Source: Roseiarcus sp963758335 (GTDB taxonomy: Bacteria; Pseudomonadota; Alphaproteobacteria; Rhizobiales; Beijerinckiaceae). From it: a DNA stretch of 64,000 bases. Location of the stretch: NCBI GenBank assembly GCA_963758335.1, contig CAVWVF010000002.1, forward strand, positions 310,001 through 374,000, in the 5' to 3' direction. Of this stretch, positions 43,285 to 51,816 are shown in pieces. Every line of letters starts with the position of its first letter. Position 1 is the first letter of the stretch. Under the pieces are notes generated by a model. That model was not told the DNA's origin, ran no database searches, and was given only the letters and a program-made list of their open reading frames with translations. The translations under genes were made by a program, and so were the position numbers.

Positions 43285-44208
43285 ATGCCACAGCGGAACG
43301 CCCTTCCGGGGCTCGTCTTCATCATTCTCTTCGCCCTCGGCCTTCTGATCGCCTACCCGAGCGCGAATGCAGGCGGCTACGCGATGAGCCTCACGATCGC
43401 GGTCGTGAGCTTCATCGTCGCCTCGATCCTCGCCAATGCGGTCAAGATCGCCAATCAGTGGGAGCGGGTCGTCGTCCTGCGCCTCGGCCGGTTTCAGAAG
43501 CTCGCCGGGCCCGGGCTCTTCTTCATCATTCCGATCCTCGACACGGTCCCCTACCGGATCGACATCCGCGTCATCACCAGCACCTTCAAGGCGGAAAAGA
43601 CGATGACGCGCGACACCGTGCCGGTCGACGTCGACGCGGTCCTTTTCTGGAAGGTGATTGACCCGATGAAGGCGGCGCTCGACGTCGCCGATTACTTCGC
43701 GGCGATCAACTGGGCCGCCCAGACGGCGCTGCGCGACGTGATCGGCAAGACGATGCTGGCCGACATGCTGGAGGGGCGCGACAAGCTCAGCGCCGAACTG
43801 CAGCGCATCATCGACGCGCGCACCGAGCCCTGGGGGATCAACGTCATCTCGGTCGAGGTCAAGGACGTGCAGATCCCAGCCGCCCTGCAGGACGCGATGT
43901 CGATGCAGGCGCAGGCCGAGCGCGAGCGCCAGGCGCGGGTGATCCTGGGCGATTCCGAGCGGCAGGTGGCGCAGAAATTCGTCGAGGCGGCCAAGACCTA
44001 CGCCGACAACCCGAATGCTTTCCACTTGCGCGCGATGAACATGCTCTACGAGGGCCTGAAGCGCAGCAACGCGACGATCGTGATCGTGCCCTCGACCGCC
44101 GTCGAGACGATGCAGCTCGGCGGCTCGCCGACGATGGCGACGGTGGCGAGCGCCATTGCGCACGCGCAGGCTGCGGGAGGCGGGACGCCGGGAGATTCCG
44201 GCGAATGA
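43285..44208 (+). CDS. slipin / SPFH-domain membrane protein
   Basis: 307 residues. Two N-terminal hydrophobic spans (~9-27, ~33-50) are followed by the SPFH/band-7 domain: NQWERVVVLRLGRFQKLAGP, GLFFIIPILDTVPYRID, VPVDVDAVLFWKVIDPMKAA, then WAAQTALRDVIGKTMLADML and the oligomerisation helix (QAQAERERQARVILGDSERQ). Slipins form membrane microdomain scaffolds and often pair with NfeD; no NfeD gene is present here. Start ATG at 43285 after AGGAAGG. Confidence 0.93.
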   Translation: MPQRNALPGLVFIILFALGLLIAYPSANAGGYAMSLTIAVVSFIVASILANAVKIANQWERVVVLRLGRFQKLAGPGLFFIIPILDTVPYRIDIRVITSTFKAEKTMTRDTVPVDVDAVLFWKVIDPMKAALDVADYFAAINWAAQTALRDVIGKTMLADMLEGRDKLSAELQRIIDARTEPWGINVISVEVKDVQIPAALQDAMSMQAQAERERQARVILGDSERQVAQKFVEAAKTYADNPNAFHLRAMNMLYEGLKRSNATIVIVPSTAVETMQLGGSPTMATVASAIAHAQAAGGGTPGDSGE

Positions 44209-44714
44209 AAGGGGGAGGCGCGAGGTACTCCAGGCAGCATACGAGCGGTCAGCGAAGATGCCGTTCGAAGTCCATCCGCTGATGGAGGATGCGGAGATAA
44301 CGACGCGGGCTGTGGACCCCTGAAAGTACAAGACAAGACATCCGATCCGACTGCAGTGTCTCAGTTTGAATTTCCGTTTTGGGCGGAGACCGCCCCTACG
44401 AGAGCCGCCGGGGAACGGAAGGTCTCCGCCCGGAGCGGGCATTGATCAAGGCGCCGGCAGAACATCGCGAAGGGAGGACTGCGATCATTCGAAGCCGCCA
44501 CCCGGGACGGAGTGCGCAAATTGCGGTCATTCCCCGACAGCGTGCCGAATGGTTCAAAGCGGCCTGAGGTCTATTCGCTGCACGCGCCCGAGGTCGAATG
44601 CATCGGCAAGGCCAAGGCACCCTACGAGTTCGGCTGCAAGGCGTCGATCGCCACGCCGGTCACCCGGCCCAAGGGAGGGCATGCGTCCCTTAGCGGTACG
44701 TGCTCTTTGACGAA
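44209..44714 (+). pseudogene. IS5-type transposase fragment within a spacer
   Basis: The spacer contains, at ~44570-44690, KRPEVYSLHAPEVECIGKAK, then APYEFGCKASIATPVTRPKG. This is a recognised stretch of IS5/IS1182-like transposases (K-x-Y-S-L-H-x-P-E-V-E-C-I-x-K-G-K), cut on both sides. The rest of the spacer (44209-44500) shows no gene. It marks an old insertion sequence. Confidence 0.7.
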
Positions 44715-45014
44715 TTACCAACGCCTACCGAAACGGCTACGCCATCCCCCGCCGCCACCCCCACTGATCAGCCTGAGAAGAATGAGCAAGACGATCGCGC
44801 CTAGCGTGGCGTTGACGACGAGGGCGACCCTCCCTGTGCCGAGGTAGATACCCAATTGCGGCAGCAGCCAATCTCCAATGAACGCCCCGATAACGCCGAC
44901 TATCAGGTCGCCGATGAGGCCGTAGCCGCCACCCCGCACGATGTTGCCAGCAAGCCATCCGGCGACAATGCCGACGATGACGATAACGATGAGACTTTCG
45001 TTCGATAGGTGCAT
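44715..45014 (-). CDS. GlsB/YeaQ/YmgE family stress-response membrane protein
   Basis: 99 residues with three hydrophobic spans: SLIVIVIVGIVAGWLAGNIV, YGLIGDLIVGVIGAFIGDWL, VALVVNATLGAIVLLILLRL. The G-W-L-A-G and G-D-x-x-V-G-x-x-G-A motifs are typical of this transglycosylase-associated family. The tail GGGGGGWRSRFGRRW is unusual but plausible. Function in envelope stress unclear. Start ATG at 45014 after AGAGGAAC. Confidence 0.92.
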   Translation of the reverse strand: MHLSNESLIVIVIVGIVAGWLAGNIVRGGGYGLIGDLIVGVIGAFIGDWLLPQLGIYLGTGRVALVVNATLGAIVLLILLRLISGGGGGGWRSRFGRRW

Positions 45015-45247
45015 GGGGTTCCTCTGAGGGATTCTATATTTGGCCGAGACGTGCTCGACGTGCGCCGCCTACATTACTCCCGTTCCGCGACTAATCCGAC
45101 ATTCGCTGCTCCTCGTCGCGGCGATTGGCTTCGACGCAAACTGGAACAAACATCCGCTCGACCTGGTGGCGGGCGCTGTCAGCGGACATGGCCAATGGGG
45201 CGCAGCTGCATTATGACGGAAGGCGCAGCCTCTGTTTCCGGGGCCCC

Positions 45248-45537
45248 TCGATGCATCCACAGATCGAACGCATAGTGCAGGAACAGATTGGCAAGCAGCG
45301 GACTGACGACGCCCCCTTGCGGGGTCCCCTTCGTCCGCTCCATGAGAGTCCCATCCGGACGCTCGACAGGGGCGCGCAGCCACCGTCCAACATACAGACG
45401 GACCCAGGCAAGATCCGTGTGGTGCGCCACGGCGCGTTCGACGAGGTCATGTGGAATGGAATCAAAAAAGGTCTTGATGTCCAGATCGATGACCCAGTCG
45501 GTGTCCCAGCAGCGTTTCCGCGCCGCCCCGACTGCGT
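45248..45537 (-). pseudogene. group II intron RT fragment (duplicate of 47634-47923)
   Basis: 290 bp apparently identical to part of the inner-intron RT gene at 47634-47923, same orientation: AVGAARKRCWDTDWVIDLDI through LLANLFLHYAFDLWMHR. It includes the first catalytic Asp motif but no YADD. Both ends are abrupt. 45015-45247 to its left has no recognised gene. Identity indicates a recent copy. Confidence 0.88.
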
Positions 45538-45539
45538 TC

Positions 45540-45862
45540 ACGGCTGGGACAACCTCTTCATTATGGCCGGGAGTTCGGCCGCGACGCTGATCGGGTTGCT
45601 GTTCGTCGCAATCACGCTCGCCGCCGGCATATCCACGCCACGTAGCACTTTTGGCGCCAGCGCTTTCCTGACGCCGACGCTCATTAATTTCGGCACCGTG
45701 TTATTCCAGTGCCTATTCCTGCTGGCGCCGTGGTCGTCCGCGTGGCCGATCGAAATCATTCCGGGCCTGTTGGGGTTTGTCGGCCTCGTCTATCAGGTTT
45801 TCGTCATCCTGATGCAGCGCAGGATCGATTTCGCCTCGCCCGACTGGGCTCGACTGGACTCT
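45540..45862 (+). pseudogene. truncated conserved membrane protein
   Basis: About 100 codons of a multi-span protein: GWDNLFIMAGSSAATLIGLL, FVAITLAAGISTPRSTFGAS, AFLTPTLINFGTVLFQCLFL, IIPGLLGFVGLVYQVFVILM. The start is lost to the RT fragment at 45537 and the end to the IS110 3' end at 45865. The family has no named function. It is a leftover between two mobile-element pieces. Confidence 0.75.
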
Positions 45863-45864
45863 GC

Positions 45865-46297
45865 GTCGTTCCCGAGGGCGCGGTGTTCAAGGCGGCCTGA
45901 CCCGATGGCTCAATCCTACGCCGACGCTCCAACGATGGCTTAATGACTCAACCCCATTCCAGCGAAGCCGAACGCGACGGCTTCGCCGGATCCGGGCGGG
46001 CGGTGACCGCGGCTTTGCCTGGCTGAAACACGCCGTTTAACAGGATGGTCCCCGCCAACCCGAGCCCGACGCCCTCGAGCATGAGGGATTATGGTGCGAG
46101 CCCCGACAAGCTCGACCGGATGTGAGGTGATGCGGCCGTCAAGGCTGCATGCGAAAGACGGGCTCACGCTTCGGATCCAAACGCCAAAGGAGATGCGCAA
46201 TGCCAAAATGAATGAGCGCGGCAAAGACCACAGAGGCAGCCAAGAGCGCGCAAGGGCGCGCTCGCTCGTGACAGTGTATCCGGCCGCTGGCGCGTCA
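45865..46297. repeat. duplicated IS110 3' end and flank, copy B part 1
   Basis: Minus-strand copy of 11045-11480: the last ~12 codons of an IS110 transposase (VVPEGAVFKAA at 45900-45868) and its 3' flank, ending at TGACGCGCC (46297), where the 6.5 kb group II intron begins. The other part of the same copy is at 52809-52913. It is inverted relative to copy A. Confidence 0.92.
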
Positions 46298-46336
46298 ATC
46301 GGGATAGGGGGGAGCCTCGCGGCTCCTCCCCTCCCA

Positions 46337-46370
46337 CACCACCGTACGTACGGGTCCGTATACGGCGGTT
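46337..46370 (-). ncRNA. domain V of the outer group II intron
   Basis: Minus strand GAACCGCCGTATACGGACC followed by CGTACGTACGGTGGTG. It folds as the ~34-nt domain V hairpin with its bulge, next to domain VI (46299-46330). Domain V is the catalytic core of the ribozyme; it looks intact. Confidence 0.75.
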
Positions 46371-46377
46371 CGGCGGA

Positions 46378-46949
46378 TTAAGCATTCACGTGCTTCATGG
46401 TTGGCAAACCCAGACGACGGAAGCGAGCTTTGGTGAAGGCCCTGTGCAGGGCTTCGCAGAAGCTGATCCGCCAAGGACCCTTGGGGCTGAAGATAGCTTC
46501 GCTCGTCAGCCGTTCGGGGACGCTTAGGCGGCGCAGTTCCCGGTATCGCCTGCCGCGCGTCTTCCACTGGACCCAGGCGACGCAACGCAGGCGTCGTCGG
46601 ACCCAGCCTTCGAGCGACGGCAGCTCCCGCCACTGGCTGAAGCCGAAGTAGCCGGCCCATCCCCGAAGGTATGGAGCCAGCTCGCGGATCATCCGCTCCA
46701 GGCTGACGCCCCGATGCCGCCCCGTCAGCTCGCGCACCCGGTGTTTGAACCGGGCGACGGCCTTGGCGGCGATACACCGGCGCAGCTCCGGTTCGTTCCG
46801 CAGCGTAAAGCTGAGGAACGAGCGTCGCCACGGTCGGTCCACGGCGCTCTTTGCGGCGTTGACCTGAAGCTTGAGGCGGCGTTCGATGAAGCGGGTCACG
46901 CTTTGCATGACCCGCCGGCCGGCCTTTTCAGAGCGCACGTAGATGTTGC
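46378..46949 (-). pseudogene. outer intron RT, 3' (maturase) piece
   Basis: 190 codons after the YADD motif: NIYVRSEKAGRRVMQSVTRF, IERRLKLQVNAAKSAVDRPW, then LAPYLRGWAGYFGFSQWREL (maturase domain X) and the end RRLGLPTMKHVNA. The first two bases (GC) complete the Cys codon begun at 48834 (T|GC), giving YADDC-NIYV. The frame is clean to the stop. Confidence 0.92.
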
Positions 46950-46989
46950 GTCGAGTAGCGGAGGGGAATTTCACCCCTCCGCCCTCACA

Positions 46990-47024
46990 GAACCGGACGT
47001 GAGAACTCTCGCCTCATCCGGCTC
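46990..47024 (-). ncRNA. domain V of the inner group II intron
   Basis: Minus strand GAGCCGGATGAGGCGAGAG then TTCTCACGTCCGGTTC. Near-perfect group II domain V. It starts directly after the RT stop codon (47025) and is followed by domain VI. Almost the same sequence occurs at 60644-60677. Confidence 0.88.
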
Positions 47025-48277
47025 CTACACTCCAGCCTCCGGCCGCACGCCGAGCTGCCACAGGACGAACAGATTGGGGTCCCGCCGCGCGATGCGCCCC
47101 AGCCAGTGCATGGATGCGCGTTCCCGTCGCTTGAACCGCTTGAACTTCCGTCGCGCCCATCGAGCGAGAGCCTCGTTGAGATGGCGGAGCACCTGAACGC
47201 ACTTCGAGCGATAGTACCGTCCGTAGTAGTTCAGCCAGCCCCGCACCACGGGGTTGGTGAGGCGAGCCAAGTCCTCCAGGCGCTGGTTGTTTCTGGTGGA
47301 CGCCATTCGCCACTCACGAATGGTTTGTCGGATCGCCTTGGCGGCCTTGTTGCCGATCGCCGGCAAGAAGCTGATGAAATGCTTCCCCCACCGATTTTTC
47401 GCGCGTCGAGGTTGGAAGGAGTAGCCGAGGAAGTCGAACTTCACATGCTCGTACCGCCCCGGCCGGTCATCGTCTTTGCAGTAGACGATCCTGGTCTTCT
47501 CAGGATGAAGCTCCAGGCCGCAGTCTGCAAACCGACCCGGATGGCTTCCAGCACGGATCGGGCTTCCTCCTCGCTCCTGCAGTGGACGATGGCGTCGTCC
47601 GCGAATCGTTCGAACCGAATGCTCGGATACTCTCGATGCATCCACAGATCGAACGCATAGTGCAGGAACAGATTGGCAAGCAGCGGACTGACGACGCCCC
47701 CTTGCGGGGTCCCCTTCGTCCGCTCCATGAGAGTCCCATCCGGACGCTCGACAGGGGCGCGCAGCCACCGTCCAACATACAGACGGACCCAGGCAAGATC
47801 CGTGTGGTGCGCCACGGCGCGTTCGACGAGGTCATGTGGAATGGAATCAAAAAAGGTCTTGATGTCCAGATCGATGACCCAGTCGGTGTCCCAGCAGCGT
47901 TTCCGCGCCGCCCCGACTGCGTCAAGCGCAGAACGGCCGGGCCGATAGCCGTAGGAGTCAGGGTGAAACCGAGGTTCCACCAGCGGCTCCAGCACCATCT
48001 TCACGACTGCCTGCGCCACGCGATCGGAAACGGTGGGAATGCCGAGAGGGCGCTTGCCGCCGTTGTCCTTCGGTATCTCGACGAGCCGCACAGGCGGCGG
48101 ATGATACGAACCCGACGACATTCGATTCCAGACCTTGTACAGGTTGCCCTTCAGGTTCTGTTCGTATGCCGCCAGGGACACCCCATCCACGCCCGCAGCA
48201 CCGCGGTTCGCCTTCACCCGCTGGTAGGCTTCCCAAACGAGTTGCTTCGGAATGTCATAAGGCTTCGCCTCAGACAC
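47025..48277 (-). pseudogene. inner intron reverse transcriptase/maturase, one frameshift
   Basis: Start GTG at 48277 (VSEAKPYDIPKQLVWEAYQ). RT blocks: GKRPLGIPTVSDRVAQAVVK, DSYGYRPGRSALDAVG, VIDLDIKTFFDSIPHDL (first Asp), KGTPQGGVVSPLLANLFLHY, RFERFADDAIVHC (FADD in place of YADD). At ~47537 one base is missing and the frame changes; RFADCGLELHPEKTRIVYCK, FDFLGYSFQPRRAKN and the maturase/En-type end GWLNYYGRYYRSKCVQVL continue to 47025. Corrected length ~418 residues. Confidence 0.9.
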
Positions 48278-48833
48278 CGGCTCCTCCCCTCTCGGGTTGG
48301 CGTGCGCCTTCGGCCAGAGTGTCGGGTCCCTTCGCTCCGCCCGCATTGCCAGGCTTCTTCGCTACTACGAACCCGTCCGTCCCTGCGCCCCGCATCGGTA
48401 CTCGGCTCCTTACGGTTCTGCCGCTTGGAGGTCTCCCTTGGCATCGAGGCGCCAGGTTCCCACGTTCCGCACAAGAGCCTCTCGCTGGTCTCACGCCGTC
48501 TTCATGCCGGTCGCCGCTCGGCCGGTCGGCAGGCTCCCTCCGAGCTTCGTCCCAGGCCAACAACTGGAGCCTGGTTTCGGCGACATTCCAACGCTTTCGA
48601 CACGTCATCAACGGTTCACTCGCGTTCGTCTTACCAGCGCACACCTGACGGGTTATCCCGCCTTTTCCGCAACGCTCACCCCCCGGCCGTTATGCCGGCG
48701 CAGCTTGCGGTGGTTTGGACCCTGATCCTGCAATCCGCGTCCGAGGGGCCAACCCTCATCTCTTGTGCAGCAAGGCTGCTTGAAGTTGGCTTCCGTTACA
48801 TCAGAGCCTCCTCTTCGCGCCGTCGTGGCGCAC

Positions 48834-49080
48834 AGTCATCCGCGTAGCGCACGAACCGGTGGCCGCGTCGCTCGAGCTCGCGGTCCAGTTCATCCAGCAC
48901 GAGGTTCGAGAGCAGCGGCGAGAGCGGCCCGCCTTGCGGCGTTCCTTCTTCGCTCGCCTCGAACAGCCCGTTGTCGAGCACGCCGGCCGTCAGGAAGCTC
49001 CGGATGAGCCGAAGCAAGCGCCTGTCGGCGACCCGCGCTGCCACCGTGGCCATCAGCCGGTCGTGATTGACCCGGTCGAA
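48834..49080 (-). pseudogene. outer intron RT, middle piece
   Basis: 82 codons between the two insertions: FDRVNHDRLMATVAARV, RLIRSFLTAGVLDNGLFE, EGTPQGGPLSPLLSNLVLDE, RRGHRFVRYADDC. It starts at the TT core of the recombinase element (49079-49080) and ends with the first base of the Cys codon at the inner intron's 5' splice site. Confidence 0.92.
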
Positions 49081-49124
49081 CGAAGACACCACAGACTACC
49101 CATTCCCAAGACCTTCCGACTTCA

Positions 49125-49577
49125 GTGGTCATCACCCGCAGGCGGCATCCCTTCCAAGGACGCCGCCTCGCCGTGATCAACGGCCTGACGCGGCGCGGCG
49201 TGCCGTTGTTGTTGGTGGTGCTGCCCGACGGCAGCCGATCCCTCATTCCGTCAGCCTGGACGGACTGGTTGGGGAGCTGCGGCATCGACGCGCCGGGAGA
49301 GGTTAAGGACGGCGAGGACCTTTGCGCAGTGGGTGATTTGATCAAGGCGCGCGCCGTCATCGACGCTCTTCTCAGCCAACTCGCCGAGTCGGCCCCCGGA
49401 GAGGAGGGCGATCATGCAGTTGGAGTTGGCGTTTCTCGAACGGCCCGCGGCGCTGGCGGCCCGGATGAAGGGGCCCTGGGATCAGATCGATCCGCAGGCC
49501 CAGATCGCAGCGCTGGACATCCTCTCGCGTCTCATCGCGCAGATGCTCGCGGCCAGCTCAGCGCTGGAGACAAGTGA
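49125..49577 (+). CDS. small DUF5372-like protein associated with the recombinase
   Basis: GTG start at 49125; 150 codons. The first ~50 residues (VVITRRRHPFQGRRLAVING, LLVVLPDGSRSLIPSAWTDW) resemble the H-P-F ... S-L-P-x-x-W-T-D pattern of DUF5372 proteins found upstream of recombinase-type transposases. The last ~50 codons overlap the next ORF in another frame and are low-complexity, so the real protein may end earlier (near AESAPGEEG) through an undetected frameshift. Possibly a DNA-binding accessory factor. Confidence 0.5.
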   Translation: MVITRRRHPFQGRRLAVINGLTRRGVPLLLVVLPDGSRSLIPSAWTDWLGSCGIDAPGEVKDGEDLCAVGDLIKARAVIDALLSQLAESAPGEEGDHAVGVGVSRTARGAGGPDEGALGSDRSAGPDRSAGHPLASHRADARGQLSAGDK

Positions 49578-49584
49578 TGAGTGA
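49414..49584 (+). CDS. 56-residue protein upstream of the recombinase
   Basis: ATG at 49414 after GAGGAGGG: MQLELAFLERPAAALAARMK-type start, then GPWDQIDPQAQIAALDILSR, LIAQMLAASSALETSDE. One amphipathic helix-rich unit. It overlaps the recombinase start (49577) by 8 bp, suggesting translational coupling. Similar tiny ORFs precede related recombinases; function unknown. Confidence 0.65.
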   Translation: MQLELAFLERPAALAARMKGPWDQIDPQAQIAALDILSRLIAQMLAASSALETSDE

Positions 49585-51787
49585 CATCCAGAAGATCACC
49601 TCCAGTCACCTTACCCGCGTGGCCGTCGTCTATCTGCGCCAGTCCAGCTCCGCCCAGGTTGAGCACAACCGCGAGTCGACCGATCGACAGTACGCCTTGG
49701 CGCATAAGGCCAGTGAGCTTGGGTGGCCGACCGATCGGGTTGTCGTCATCGACGAGGACCTCGGTCTGACCGGCTCCGGCGCAGTCGCGCGATCAGGCTT
49801 CGCGCGGCTGACCGCCGAGGTTGCCCTTGGACACGTCGGTCTGGTGTTGGGCCTGGAGGTGTCCAGATTGGCCCGCAACAATGCCGACTGGTATCGGCTC
49901 ATCGACCTGTGCGGCCTGTCCGACACGTTGATCGGCGATGCGGATGGGGTCTATCACCCGGCGCTATTCAACGACCGGCTCCTGCTCGGGTTGAAGGGCA
50001 CCATGAGCGAGGCGGAGCTCTACGTCCTGCGCGCCCGGCTCAACGGCGGCATCCGCAACAAGGCGGCGCGTGGCGAGCTTCGGCGCGGCCTGCCGGTCGG
50101 CTTTGTCTGGGGCGAGGCCGATGGAGAAGTCCGCTTCCACCCCGATGAGGCCGTGCGCACAACGATCGCCTCGTTCTTCACGCAATTCGCCGAGACCGGT
50201 TCGGCGCGGCGTGTGTGGCTGTGGTTCCGATCGCAGGGCCTTCGCCTACCGCTGCGGATGCATCAGCGGTGCGAAATCCGCTGGGTGGAGGCCAGCTACA
50301 CCGCCATCCACCATGTGTTGAGCAACCCGGTCTATGCGGGCGCATATGCCTACGGTAAGACGCGCCGGGAGGTAACGCTCGACGTCTCTGGCCGGCGCAA
50401 AAAACGCATGCGACACTTACCCCAGTCTGAGTGGCAAGTGCTGATCAAGGAGCACCATGAAGGCTTCATCGATTGGCCAACGTACGAGGCCAACCAAGCC
50501 CGGCTCGCTGCCAACACCCGCCCTGGGCCGCACAAGGTGGGCGGCGCCGTGAGAGAGGGCTCGGCGCTTCTGCAGGGCCTGGCCAGTTGCGGCCACTGCG
50601 GTCGGCGTTTGAAGACGCACTACAGCGGACGCAACACCACCCCTGGATACCATTGCGCGGGTAAGACCATTGTCGAGGGCCGCGGTTGTTATTGTCTCAA
50701 CGTGGGCGGCGTGCAGATCGACGAGGCGATCGCAAAGACCTTCCTCGCCGCGCTAGAGCCAGCCAAGCTCGCCGCCACCATTGCCGCCGCGGAGCGCCTC
50801 GAAGCCGACAGCGAAGCGGCGCTCAAGCAATGGCGGCTGGGCGTCGAACGCGCGAGCTATGAAGCCAGCCGCGCCGAGCGTCGTTACATGGCGGTCGACC
50901 CGGACAACCGGCTCGTCGCCCGTGGGCTCGAGCGCGAGTGGGAGCAGCGCCTGGCGGACCTTGAGGCTGCGAAGGATGAACTCGCCCGCCGCCTGGAGCA
51001 ACGCCCCCGCGTCCTCGGCCAGGAGGAGCGTGTTCGCCTGCTCGCCCTCGGGGCCGACCTCGCCACTGTCTGGGATGCGCCGACGACCACACCGCGCGAC
51101 CGCAAGGAGCTTTTGCGAGCCCTCATCGAGGAGGTGATCCTCTCGGTTGACCGTGACAAGTCATCGGCCCACCTCACTCTGCGCTGGAAGGGTGGCGCGT
51201 TGACCGATCTCGACGTGCCGCTACCTCGCTCAAGACCCGCAACAGTTCGAACTGATGAAGAGACCCTGGACCTCGTGCGCCGGCTGGCGGCCCTCTATCC
51301 GGACACGGTGATCGCCGGCATTCTCAATCGCCAGGGGCGGACGACGGCCCGCGGCCATCGCTTCGAGGCCAATCGGGTCGCCAGTTTGCGTACCCATTGG
51401 CGCATCCCGTGTTTCCAGCCCAAGCCGGAGGTCGCCGAAGGAGAGATCATGACTGTTGCGGCGGCCGCGGCGGCGCTCAACGTCGCGCCATCGACCCTGC
51501 ATCGCTGGCTCAATGACGGCCTTATACCCGGTGAGCAGGTGACCCCGGGGGCGCCCTGGCGCATCCGCATGACCGATGAGCTCAAAGCGAAGTTCACCGA
51601 GGCGGCCGGCGACGGCTTCATCACCATGCAGGAGGCCACCCGCGCGCTCGGCGTGACGCGCCAGACCGTCTTGCAGCGTGTAAAGCGCGGAGAGGTCGAA
51701 GCGGCTCACGTCACCAAAGGCGGCAAAAGAGGATTACGGATCAAAGTGATAGAGCGCCAACCCACCCTCTTCAGCCGAATCCAATAA
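49577..51787 (+). CDS. large serine recombinase (resolvase/invertase superfamily)
   Basis: 736 residues. The N-terminal catalytic domain starts AVVYLRQSSSAQVEHNREST with the nucleophile Ser in RQSSS (~22-26). A recombinase domain follows (HHVLSNPVYAGAYAYGKTRR), a zinc ribbon (GLASCGHCGRRLKT ... HCAG ... GCYCLN) and a coiled-coil region. Unusually, the C-terminus has two MerR/excisionase-like HTH units (ALNVAPSTLHRWLNDGLIPG; EATRALGVTRQTVLQRVKRG). It would integrate its element site-specifically with a 2-bp core. Complete and in frame. Confidence 0.94.
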   Translation: MSDIQKITSSHLTRVAVVYLRQSSSAQVEHNRESTDRQYALAHKASELGWPTDRVVVIDEDLGLTGSGAVARSGFARLTAEVALGHVGLVLGLEVSRLARNNADWYRLIDLCGLSDTLIGDADGVYHPALFNDRLLLGLKGTMSEAELYVLRARLNGGIRNKAARGELRRGLPVGFVWGEADGEVRFHPDEAVRTTIASFFTQFAETGSARRVWLWFRSQGLRLPLRMHQRCEIRWVEASYTAIHHVLSNPVYAGAYAYGKTRREVTLDVSGRRKKRMRHLPQSEWQVLIKEHHEGFIDWPTYEANQARLAANTRPGPHKVGGAVREGSALLQGLASCGHCGRRLKTHYSGRNTTPGYHCAGKTIVEGRGCYCLNVGGVQIDEAIAKTFLAALEPAKLAATIAAAERLEADSEAALKQWRLGVERASYEASRAERRYMAVDPDNRLVARGLEREWEQRLADLEAAKDELARRLEQRPRVLGQEERVRLLALGADLATVWDAPTTTPRDRKELLRALIEEVILSVDRDKSSAHLTLRWKGGALTDLDVPLPRSRPATVRTDEETLDLVRRLAALYPDTVIAGILNRQGRTTARGHRFEANRVASLRTHWRIPCFQPKPEVAEGEIMTVAAAAAALNVAPSTLHRWLNDGLIPGEQVTPGAPWRIRMTDELKAKFTEAAGDGFITMQEATRALGVTRQTVLQRVKRGEVEAAHVTKGGKRGLRIKVIERQPTLFSRIQ

Positions 51788-51816
51788 ACCTGGGGGCAGT
51801 ATGAAGCGGCATCCAA

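Larger units (their letters stand above)
46950..48833 (-). mobile_element. inner group II intron inserted in the YADD-C codons of another intron's RT
   Basis: 5' end GTGCGCC at 48833 (consensus GUGYG) and 3' end CTACTCGAC at 46950 (consensus AY). A domain VI stem (GGAGGGG-TGAAATT-CCCCTCC) is at 46956-46977 and domain V at 46990-47024. Removing it joins GCGGATGACT to GCAACATCTAC and restores A-D-D-C-N-I-Y. Length 1884 nt. It carries its own RT (one frameshift). The position hits the catalytic motif of the host intron's RT, so insertion inactivates it unless splicing is efficient. Confidence 0.92.
49079..51816 (+). mobile_element. serine-recombinase element inserted in the intron RT gene
   Basis: About 2.74 kb between the host sequences CCCGGTCGAA (to 49080) and AAGAACTTCGCC (from 51815). 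The only shared bases are the dinucleotide AA, the expected crossover core of a large serine recombinase. Deleting one AA and the interior restores A-K-F-F-D-R-V-N-H-D. It carries three plus-strand genes (a DUF5372-like protein, a 56-residue protein, the recombinase) and no other cargo. No inverted repeats or target duplication longer than the core were seen. Confidence 0.85.
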
